From the NCBI GenBank assembly GCA_001898835.1, contig MKVM01000005.1:124001-188000 (forward strand): a stretch of DNA of 64,000 nt, given 5' to 3'. The position numbers and the translations under genes were made by a program. This stretch comes from Micrococcales bacterium 72-143. GTDB taxonomy: Bacteria > Actinomycetota > Actinomycetes > Actinomycetales > Microbacteriaceae. The notes beneath the pieces were generated by a model. The model was not told where the DNA came from and did no database searches. It was given only the letters and a program-made list of their open reading frames with translations. Shown here piece by piece: positions 56,676 to 64,000 of this stretch (the stretch's first letter is position 1; each line of letters begins with the position of its first letter).

Positions 56676-58754
56676 ATGACGGCCGGCGAATCCGCGGGGC
56701 TCGAGGCCGAGCGCCAGCTCGCTCTCGCCGCCGCCCACGAGGCGGAGGCTCTCGCCGCCCGCGAGCGCGCCGAGAACTTCATGGCCGCATCCGCCAGCGA
56801 GAAGCGCACCGTGCAGGCGCTCGCGCCGCTCACCGCCCACGGCTACCACCTGATCGCTGACCGCCAGTGGCCGGGCAGCCGCACCGCGCAAGTCGACCTT
56901 GTGGTGGTCGGCCCATCGGGCGTGCACATCGTGGATTCGAAGATGTGGCGCGAGGTCACCGTAGCCGCAGGGCACATCTACCGGGGCGATGCGGATGTGA
57001 CCGAGGAGTTCGACGGGCTCGCCGAGCTCGCCTGGAAGACGGAGGCAGCGCTCGCGGATGTCGGCCTCGCCCCCGGCGAGGTGCACGCGGTCGCCGTGTT
57101 CACCGGCAAGAAGGGCGTCACCGGCACGGTAAACACGGTCGAGCTGGTGGGCGACGCGGATATCGCGCGCCACATCGCACGTCGCAGCGGCCGGCTCACC
57201 TCGGCGATGGTCGACAAAGTGCACCGCGCGGTGCTCGACTTCTTCCCCCACGTGACCGCGCCTCAGCCGATCGCACTCACCATCCCCGAGCCGGTGCTCG
57301 AGAGCAAGCCCGTCGAACTCGACATCGCCGAGCTGCCGAGCGCCGACGAGATCCAGGCCGAGCTGCTGGAGGCGATGCTCGCCCCGCCCATCGAGGAGTG
57401 GATGGCGTTCCTCCACCCAGACCAAGCGAAGCTCGTACGCCGCGGCTTCAATGGCCCCTCCCGCATCCGTGGCGCCGCCGGCACCGGCAAGACGGTAGTG
57501 GGCCTCCACCGCGCCGCCTACCTCGCACGGTCACGCCCGGGCAAGGTGCTCGTGATCACCTACGTGCGTACCCTGCCCGTGGTGCTGAACAGCCTCATGC
57601 AGCGGATGGCGCCCGAGGTGGCCGACCGCGTTGAGTTCGCGGGCGTCCACCAGCTCGCCCGACGCATCCTCGACGAGCGCGGCGTGGCAGTGCGCCTCGA
57701 CAACCGCAAGGCCGGCGACGCGCTCAAGGCCGCGTGGGCGGCAGCTGAACCGACGCTTGCCTCGATCGAGAAGGACCGCGCGTACTGGCAGGAGGAGGTG
57801 GAGAGCGTCATCAAGGGACGCGGCTTCACCCGCTTCGAGCAGTACGCCGACTGCGCCCGCGTGGGTCGCCGCCGCAAGCTCGGCGTCGACCAGCGTCGCG
57901 CGGTGTGGGCGCTGTTCCTCGACTATGAGCAGCGGTTGCGCGCATCCCGCACCCACGACTTCGCCGACCTCGTGCTGCTGGCCGAGAAGGAGCTCGCCCG
58001 CGAGCCGCTCGCCGGCTACAGCGCCGTGGTGGTCGACGAGGCACAGGACCTCTCGTGCGCGATGGTGCGGATGCTCTCGAGCATCGCCGGCGACGGTCCG
58101 GACGCGTTCACCCTGATCGGCGACGGCCAACAGACCATCTACCCCGGTGGCTACACCCTCGCCGAGGCGGGGCTGTCGGTGGCGGGGCGCGGCGTGATCC
58201 TCGACATCAACTACCGCAACACGGCCGAGATCCTGGAGGCGGCTGCGACGGTGGTGGCATCCGACGGCTACACCGACATCGAGGATGCGGCCGAGCTGCG
58301 CTACGAGGCGGCCCGACCGGTGGCGCGGCACGGGCGTCGCCCTATCCGCGCGAGCTACCCGAACACGGCACTGCACGACGCTGCGCTCGTGGACCATGTG
58401 CGCACGGTGACCGCGGCGATCGACACCGGCCTCGGCGATGTCGGCATCCTGTGCACCAACAACGGCCACGTCGCGCGGGTCGTGCACCTGCTCGAGAACG
58501 CCGACATTCCGACGGTCCAGCTCACCGACTACGACGGCCGCCCCACCGACCGCGTGAAGGTCGGCACGATCCAGCGTGCGAAGGGCCTCGAGTTCAAGCA
58601 GGTGCTGCTGCCGTGGACGGATGCGCGGCTGCTCGCGGCGGGGGCGCCTGGCGCCGAGCGCTCCGAGAAGGACGAGCGCGAGCGGCGGGTGCTGTACGTG
58701 GGGATGACGCGGGCGCGGGATGGGCTGTGGGTGGGATCTGTTGCCGCACGCTGA
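56676..58754 (+). CDS. NERD nuclease-related domain fused to SF1 (UvrD-like) helicase
   Basis: A 692-residue protein. After a helical, Ala/Glu-rich start, the NERD domain (about 45-140) includes RTAQVDLVVVGPSGVHIVDSKMW, with acidic residues and a lysine in nuclease-like positions. The helicase part has Walker A RGAAGTGKTV near 270, VVVDEAQDLS near 452, LIGDGQQTIY near 487 and the C-terminal KVGTIQRAKGLEFKQVLLP and LYVGMTRARDGLWV. NERD-helicases are common in defence islands, but many are uncharacterised. GAGGGG precedes the ATG. It lies between the GmrSD-type gene and the PLD-helicase gene. Confidence 0.87.
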   Translation: MTAGESAGLEAERQLALAAAHEAEALAARERAENFMAASASEKRTVQALAPLTAHGYHLIADRQWPGSRTAQVDLVVVGPSGVHIVDSKMWREVTVAAGHIYRGDADVTEEFDGLAELAWKTEAALADVGLAPGEVHAVAVFTGKKGVTGTVNTVELVGDADIARHIARRSGRLTSAMVDKVHRAVLDFFPHVTAPQPIALTIPEPVLESKPVELDIAELPSADEIQAELLEAMLAPPIEEWMAFLHPDQAKLVRRGFNGPSRIRGAAGTGKTVVGLHRAAYLARSRPGKVLVITYVRTLPVVLNSLMQRMAPEVADRVEFAGVHQLARRILDERGVAVRLDNRKAGDALKAAWAAAEPTLASIEKDRAYWQEEVESVIKGRGFTRFEQYADCARVGRRRKLGVDQRRAVWALFLDYEQRLRASRTHDFADLVLLAEKELAREPLAGYSAVVVDEAQDLSCAMVRMLSSIAGDGPDAFTLIGDGQQTIYPGGYTLAEAGLSVAGRGVILDINYRNTAEILEAAATVVASDGYTDIEDAAELRYEAARPVARHGRRPIRASYPNTALHDAALVDHVRTVTAAIDTGLGDVGILCTNNGHVARVVHLLENADIPTVQLTDYDGRPTDRVKVGTIQRAKGLEFKQVLLPWTDARLLAAGAPGAERSEKDERERRVLYVGMTRARDGLWVGSVAAR

Positions 58755-58991
58755 CAGTGTTCGTTCGAGCAGCGCGCGGACGCGGCATCGGACGACATGG
58801 ACCAAGACTTGGCGGATCTACCGACAACGCCTCGGAAGCCGCTGCGCGCAGTTGGCACTCGTTGCGGCGCCCGGAAACGTCCGCGCCCGTCACTACTCTG
58901 GAACAGCGATCGCACGACCGCCGGAGAGCGTGCGGCCTGATGGGGGTAAGACGATGATGCGAGCCGAGGGAACGTCAAAGACGGTGCCACA

Positions 58992-61900
58992 ATGACGCGC
59001 ATCTTCGACAACATCAACGACAAGCTCGGTGGCCATCTCCAGGCGACGCTCAAGACGTTCGAACGGCTCGACGTTGCGGTCGGCTACTTCAGCCTCCGGG
59101 GGTGGAAGGTCTTCGACGAGATCGTCAAGACGAAGGCACTGCCGCGGGACCAGACAAAGTCCACCGTCCGCATCCTGCTCGGAATGATGTCCGGCGGGCC
59201 CCAGGAGGAGGTGCTCGACGAGCTTCAGGCCACAGTTGAGGGGCGCGAGGTGCAGGACGCGGATCGCGAAATTGCCACCTTCCGAATGCACGAGCTGCTT
59301 GACCACCTCCGCACCCAGCTCATGCGCGGTGTGCCGACGCAGACGGACCGCGAGACGCTCGGCTCGCTACGGCAGCTCATCAAGGAGGGCCGTGTCGAGT
59401 TCAAGGTGTTCACGCGGCGACCGCTCCACGGCAAGGCGTACATCTTCCACCGCGACGATGTCGCGAACCCGATCGCAGCCTACGTCGGCAGTTCCAACCT
59501 CACACCCTCGGGGCTCGCAAGCAACCTCGAGCTGAACGTCGATGTGCTCGACTCGTCCGGTGGCGGCAAGGATCTAGCGAAGTGGTTCGAGGACCGCTGG
59601 AACGATCCATTCAGCATCCTGATCGGCGCACAGCTCCTTGACCTGATCGACCAGTCTTGGGCCGCGGTGGAGCCCCGGTCTCCGTACGAGGTCTTCCTCA
59701 AGGTCTGCTATGACCTGAGCCGAGATGTGCGCGAGGGACTCGACGAGTACTCGGTGCCGAACGAGGTGAAGTCCGAGCTCCTGGATTACCAGTCCACCGC
59801 CGTCCGCACGCTCGCCCGGCGCATCATGTCCCGCGGCGGCACGATGCTCGGCGACGTCGTCGGTCTCGGTAAGACGATCACTGCCGTCGCGGTTGCACTC
59901 ATGCTCCGGGAGGAGCACGGATATCTGCCGCTCGTCATCTGTCCGAAGAACCTGGTCACGATGTGGGAGGGCTACTTCGACAGCTACGGCATCCCCGGGC
60001 AGGTAGTCAGCTACAGCGTCGCCCACACGGTGCTCCCGACCATCAGTCACTACCGCTTCGCCATCGTGGACGAGTCGCACACGCTCCGCAACGACGAGCG
60101 CCGCGACTACAAGGCGGTCCAGGAGTATCTGGAGCGGGCGAACGCCAAGGCGCTACTCCTGACGGCGACGCCGTACAACCGTCGCTTCGAGGATGTCGCG
60201 AACCAGCTCGGCTTGTTCATCCAGCCCGATGACGACCTCGGCATCGCACCGATCAACGCCCTCGCGGCCGACCCGAAGCTCATCGACAAGGTCGATGGCA
60301 AGATCACCACGTTGCAGGCGTTCCGGAAGTCCGAGGACGCGGATGACTGGAAGCGCCTGATGAGCGAGCACCTCATCCGCCGTACCCGGACGTTCATCAA
60401 GAACAACTACTCGGAGACCGACGAGGACGGCCAGAAGTACCTGACCTTCGCGAACGGCGAGCGTTTCCGCTTCCCCGAGCGGATCGCCGTGCCGGTCGAC
60501 CACCCCTTCGCTGCTGACGATCCCGCCGCGCTCATGGTCGACGACATCACTCTCGACGCGCTGTTCGCCCTGATCCTGCCACGCTACTCCCTCGCCGACT
60601 ACGTCGACCGGGCCAAGGAGAAGAGCTGGACGGCTAAGGAGAAGGAGGTCGTGGCGAACTTAGATCGCGCGCGCTCTAATGCGGCGGCGTTCGTCAGGAC
60701 GACACTGTTCAAGCGGCTGTCCTCGGGAGGCCATGCCTTCACGTTGTCGCTGCGCCGCCATGCGGCCCGCAACGAGATGTTCCTCTACGCGATCGACAAC
60801 GGCCTTGCCGTGCCGACAGGGACCATCCAGGAAGCGGACCTGCTCGATGACGACGACCTGATCGAGCATGAGGTCGACGACAGCGAGCGGCTCAATGACG
60901 CGGCCTCCCAGCGGTATGAGGCGCTCGCGAACGACGCCCCGGACTACGTCACCTGGGTCCGCCCAGACCTCTTCACACCTGGACTCCGGCAGGCGCTCGC
61001 CGCCGATACTGACGCGATCCGATCCCTGCTCGACCTCTACGGTGAGTGGGACGCCTCCCGAGACTCCAAGCTGGCGGAACTTATCAAGCTGCTCGAAGAG
61101 ACGCATCCCGAGGACAAGGTGCTCGTCTTCACCGAGTACAAGGACACCGCCAACTACCTCGCCGGGGCACTCCGCGCACATGGGATCGACAAGGTCGATG
61201 CCGCGACCGGTGACAACGAGGATCCCACGCAGCTCGCGATCCGCTTCTCCCCGAAGTCGAACCGCTCGCTCATCCCCGAGGGGCAGACCGTGGACGAGCT
61301 CCGCGTGCTCATTTCGACCGACGTGCTCAGCGAGGGACAGAACCTCCAGGACGCACACATCGTCGTCAACTACGACCTCCCGTGGGCGATTGTCCGCCTG
61401 GTGCAGCGCGCCGGCCGCATCGACCGCGTCGGACAGACCGCGCCTGAGGTGCTCCTGTACTCGATCTTCCACGGCACGCTGAACGGCGTGCTGTCACTGC
61501 GTCGACGGATCGCTGAACGGCTGGAGCAGAATGCCAAGGCGTTCGGCTCGGACGAGCGATTCTTCGGCACGGACGGCGAGGTGCAGGTCATCAAGGACCT
61601 CTACGAGGGACGACTTGACGAGCCAGTCGAGGAGGACGACATCGACGCGGCCAGCCTCGCCTACCTGTACTGGCAGAACGCGCAGAAGCAGACACCCGAG
61701 ATCGCTGCGAAGGTCGAGTACCTGCCCGATCTCCTTGACGCCACACGGGCGAAGCGGATCACCGACGACGATGAAGGCGTCGCCGCTTATGTCCGGACCG
61801 AGGCCGGTATTGACGGCTTCGGCTGGATCGGTCTGGACGGTACGACGCGACTCCTCACGGGTGTCGAGACGCTCCGCATCTTCCAGAGCACCCCTGAGGA

Positions 61901-62258
61901 GCCCGCGCTAGAGCGGCTCCACCGTCATGACGATCTCGTGGCGGAGCTCGTCCGCAGCGACCTCGCGACACCCACCGCCATCGCCGGGCGTCTTCGTGGC
62001 GTGCGGAAGACGGTCTGGAATCGTCTGGGCGCCGGACTCTTCGATTACGGGCAGGAAGCCACTGCGGCGCTCGATCTGCTCTACCAGCACCCCCTCACGA
62101 ACGAGGCCGACCGCCGACTGCGGAACGCGATCCGAAACGGCGCTACCGATGAGGAACTCGCCGGTCGACTCGCGAGCCTGTACCGCGACGAGCGCCTCGT
62201 GATCGAACAGCGCGGGAACGATGCCATTCGGATCGTCAGCGCGATGGGAGTGAAGTAA
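58992..62258 (+). CDS. PLD-family nuclease fused to SNF2-type helicase
   Basis: A 1088-residue fusion. The N-terminal part has one phospholipase D motif, LHGKAYIF near 145 with GSSNLTPSG near 166 (HxK...GSxN), suggesting a dimeric nuclease site. The SF2/SNF2 helicase begins near 255 (LLDYQSTAVRTLARR); Walker A GDVVGLGKT is at about 287-295, AIVDESHTLRN near 357 and VQRAGRIDRVGQ near 803. The C-terminal 250 residues are family-specific and unassigned. The stop overlaps the methyltransferase start (TAATG), so the two are made together. PLD and SNF2 modules occur in DISARM-like and related anti-phage systems. Confidence 0.88.
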   Translation: MTRIFDNINDKLGGHLQATLKTFERLDVAVGYFSLRGWKVFDEIVKTKALPRDQTKSTVRILLGMMSGGPQEEVLDELQATVEGREVQDADREIATFRMHELLDHLRTQLMRGVPTQTDRETLGSLRQLIKEGRVEFKVFTRRPLHGKAYIFHRDDVANPIAAYVGSSNLTPSGLASNLELNVDVLDSSGGGKDLAKWFEDRWNDPFSILIGAQLLDLIDQSWAAVEPRSPYEVFLKVCYDLSRDVREGLDEYSVPNEVKSELLDYQSTAVRTLARRIMSRGGTMLGDVVGLGKTITAVAVALMLREEHGYLPLVICPKNLVTMWEGYFDSYGIPGQVVSYSVAHTVLPTISHYRFAIVDESHTLRNDERRDYKAVQEYLERANAKALLLTATPYNRRFEDVANQLGLFIQPDDDLGIAPINALAADPKLIDKVDGKITTLQAFRKSEDADDWKRLMSEHLIRRTRTFIKNNYSETDEDGQKYLTFANGERFRFPERIAVPVDHPFAADDPAALMVDDITLDALFALILPRYSLADYVDRAKEKSWTAKEKEVVANLDRARSNAAAFVRTTLFKRLSSGGHAFTLSLRRHAARNEMFLYAIDNGLAVPTGTIQEADLLDDDDLIEHEVDDSERLNDAASQRYEALANDAPDYVTWVRPDLFTPGLRQALAADTDAIRSLLDLYGEWDASRDSKLAELIKLLEETHPEDKVLVFTEYKDTANYLAGALRAHGIDKVDAATGDNEDPTQLAIRFSPKSNRSLIPEGQTVDELRVLISTDVLSEGQNLQDAHIVVNYDLPWAIVRLVQRAGRIDRVGQTAPEVLLYSIFHGTLNGVLSLRRRIAERLEQNAKAFGSDERFFGTDGEVQVIKDLYEGRLDEPVEEDDIDAASLAYLYWQNAQKQTPEIAAKVEYLPDLLDATRAKRITDDDEGVAAYVRTEAGIDGFGWIGLDGTTRLLTGVETLRIFQSTPEEPALERLHRHDDLVAELVRSDLATPTAIAGRLRGVRKTVWNRLGAGLFDYGQEATAALDLLYQHPLTNEADRRLRNAIRNGATDEELAGRLASLYRDERLVIEQRGNDAIRIVSAMGVK

Positions 62259-64000
62259 TGCCGGTGTCCCCACTCCTGGCGCTCGTCGAGCAGCGGAAGT
62301 TCCGCGAGCTCTTCCGCGACCATCTGCTCTGGTCCAACCCCGACCAGCCGCCGCTCAAGGTGGAAGTCGAAGGGGTCATCTACACCCTGGAGCAGGTCGC
62401 CGGATTCAAGGGCCTGCGGGTGTGGCACTGTGCCCAGGTGCCCCCGAAGCGCGTGCAGCGGCTCATCGACCAAGAGGTCGGCACCCGCAGTAGCAGCGAG
62501 CGGCTCCTGATCTTCGCGGATGATCGGGTACAGGCGTGGCGCTGGCCGCGACGTGCCCAGCTCGGCGGTGCCAATGCCAAGCTCGTGCTCCACGAGTACA
62601 AGGCAGGCTCCGACGACCAGCGACTCGTCCGCCAGCTCGAAGCGATCAAGATCGGCTTCAGCGAGGACCTCAAGCTCCCCGACCTCCTTGCTCGGATGCG
62701 CGGGGCGTTTGACCACGAGGCAGAGACCGCGTCGGCTCAGGCCGCACGGCTCATGGGCACGCTCTACACCGAGCTGGAGTCGGCGAAGTGGGACGAGCGG
62801 AACGCGACGTTGCTACTGGCTCGCCTGCTGTTCCTCTTCTTCGCTGACGACTCCGCGATGTGGCAGAAGGGACAGGCGAACTGGAGTGGACCGGAGCACC
62901 CGTTCCACGACTACCTCGCCAACCACACGACCGGTGGCACGCTGTCCGCCGACCTGGAGGCCCTCTTCGAGGCGCTGGCGACCGAGGAGGCGAAACGCCG
63001 GGCCGACCTCGACACCGCTGCGGCGGTGTTCCGCTACGTGAACGGCGGCCTGTTCGACGAGCCACTCCAGATGGGCTCGCTCTCGGCAACGTTCCGCGCA
63101 GAACTGATCGCGGCGGGCGAGTTCGATTGGTCGATCATTTCCCCAGCGATCTTCGGCTCGATGTTCCAGACGGTGAAGGACCGGAAAGCGCGTCGCGCTG
63201 GCGGCGAGCACTACACGACCGAGGAGAGCATCCTCAAGACCATCGAGCCGCTCTTCCTCACCGAGTTCCGAGACCGACTGGAAGCCGCACGAGGCGACAA
63301 GGGACAGCTCACCAAACTGCACAACGACCTTGGCCGCGTTCGCGTACTCGATCCGGCGTGCGGCTGTGGGAACTTCCTCATCATCGCCTACCGGGAGCTG
63401 CGCGCGATCGAACTCGACCTGCTCGTCGCGCAGCGGGAGCTGGAAGAAGCGGAGAAGGGGAAGGGCTCTTTCCAGCTGAGCTTCGACGTCAGCGGATTCA
63501 TCAAGGTCACCGTCGACCACTTCTTCGGCATCGAGATCGAGGAGTGGCCGGCACGCATCGCCGAGACCGCCATGCTCCTCGTCGACCATCTCGCGAATCA
63601 GCGCATGGAACAGGACTTCGGCATGGCACCCGACCGCCTCCCAATCCGCATCACGCCGACGATCGTCCACGCGAACGCCCTCCGCCACGAATGGTCAAGC
63701 GTCGTGCCGCCGAGCGAGGACGTCATCATCATCGGCAACCCGCCCTTCATCGGCCAGTACACGAAGACCGCGGAGCAGACGGCCGATGCGAAGCGCATCT
63801 GGGGGACCCGCTACAACGGCTACCTCGACTACGTCACCTCCTGGTACGCGCTCGCGCTGAAGTACTACGGCAAGCAGGCTGGTAGGTGGGCCTTCGTCTC
63901 GACCAATTCCATCGCCCAGGGCGAGGGTGCCGAGTTCTTGTTCCGTCCGATCTTCGGCGCGGACTGGCGGGTCCGGTTCGCTCACCGCTCATTCCAATGG
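62258..64000 (+). CDS. MmeI-like DNA adenine methyltransferase, 5' part (runs off the window)
   Basis: An open frame of 581 codons with no stop before the window end; it is absent from the supplied ORF track. Residues 1-125 (LLALVEQRKFRELFRDHLLW..., VQAWRWPRRAQL) are unassigned. A helical spacer follows: LLLARLLFLFFADDSAMW, then YVNGGLFDEPLQMGSL and FDWSIISPAIFGSMFQTVKD, typical of the MmeI family. HYTTEESILKTIEPLFL precedes the methylase core, with SAM motif LDPACGCGNFL near 364 and catalytic NPPF near 494. It should methylate adenine N6. No PD-(D/E)XK nuclease is visible, so cleavage may come from the PLD-helicase. Confidence 0.87.
   Translation, partial: MPVSPLLALVEQRKFRELFRDHLLWSNPDQPPLKVEVEGVIYTLEQVAGFKGLRVWHCAQVPPKRVQRLIDQEVGTRSSSERLLIFADDRVQAWRWPRRAQLGGANAKLVLHEYKAGSDDQRLVRQLEAIKIGFSEDLKLPDLLARMRGAFDHEAETASAQAARLMGTLYTELESAKWDERNATLLLARLLFLFFADDSAMWQKGQANWSGPEHPFHDYLANHTTGGTLSADLEALFEALATEEAKRRADLDTAAAVFRYVNGGLFDEPLQMGSLSATFRAELIAAGEFDWSIISPAIFGSMFQTVKDRKARRAGGEHYTTEESILKTIEPLFLTEFRDRLEAARGDKGQLTKLHNDLGRVRVLDPACGCGNFLIIAYRELRAIELDLLVAQRELEEAEKGKGSFQLSFDVSGFIKVTVDHFFGIEIEEWPARIAETAMLLVDHLANQRMEQDFGMAPDRLPIRITPTIVHANALRHEWSSVVPPSEDVIIIGNPPFIGQYTKTAEQTADAKRIWGTRYNGYLDYVTSWYALALKYYGKQAGRWAFVSTNSIAQGEGAEFLFRPIFGADWRVRFAHRSFQW

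Noticed and set aside
58755-58991. Additional small gene between the two helicase genes
   Set aside because: The ORFs drawn there (for example 58720-58995) lack ribosome-binding sites and family resemblance and are mostly shadows of the NERD helicase end.

Overview
The window is high-GC DNA from an actinobacterium, most likely a member of the Microbacteriaceae. The reasons are the codon use, the gene set, a CebR-type cellobiose regulon, secreted proteins with cell wall-binding repeat 2 domains, and the many starts without a Shine-Dalgarno sequence that are preceded by a -10 box. The assignment is an inference from content; there is no rRNA here. No tRNA, rRNA, CRISPR array or insertion sequence was seen.

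Layout. 1-3020: end of a PadR regulator, a permease-prefix membrane protein and a DrrAB-type ABC exporter in one direction. 3017-5449: two DUF1990 proteins, a small membrane protein and an MmcQ/YjbR protein. 5478-16373: core genes, mostly on the minus strand (lepA, rpsT on plus, a GNAT acetyltransferase, holA, comEC, comEA, a small hydrophilic protein, DUF488, leuS). 16455-19842: YaeQ-like protein, pabB and pabC transcribed divergently, and a DedA protein. 19907-25819: a transsulfuration-type PLP enzyme with a flavin monooxygenase, converging on an OpuC-type compatible-solute ABC importer. 25965-29277: TetR regulator, App1-type phosphatase, small membrane protein, winged-helix protein.

29264-37575 is an alpha-glucoside locus: LacI regulator, GH13 alpha-glucosidase, ABC binding protein, two permeases and a secreted GH5 glycosidase with wall-binding repeats. 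The LacI operators are visible at both promoters. 37763-46951 holds an MFS exporter, an alpha/beta hydrolase, an LLM flavin oxidoreductase, a Ser/Thr kinase fused to a GAF domain, a large wall-binding surface protein, a nitronate-monooxygenase-like enzyme and a zinc-ribbon miniprotein. 47029-52847 is a second sugar locus: a cellobiose (ceb) operon with three perfect CebR-type palindromes, the first filling the spacer of the promoter, followed by two permeases, a GH1 beta-glucosidase and cebR.

52848-54240 is a gene-poor stretch with a possible tiny transcription unit, two hairpin repeats and a short SPFH protein. From 54240 to the window end lies what looks like a defence island: a single-chain GmrSD-type (DUF262/DUF1524) enzyme with a C-terminal RAMA-like domain and lower GC, bracketed by near-identical 23-bp repeats; a NERD-SF1 helicase; and a translationally coupled pair consisting of a PLD nuclease-SNF2 helicase fusion and an MmeI-like adenine methyltransferase. 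The last gene runs off the window and is missing from the supplied ORF track. This pair is the best candidate for an incompletely described system in the window.
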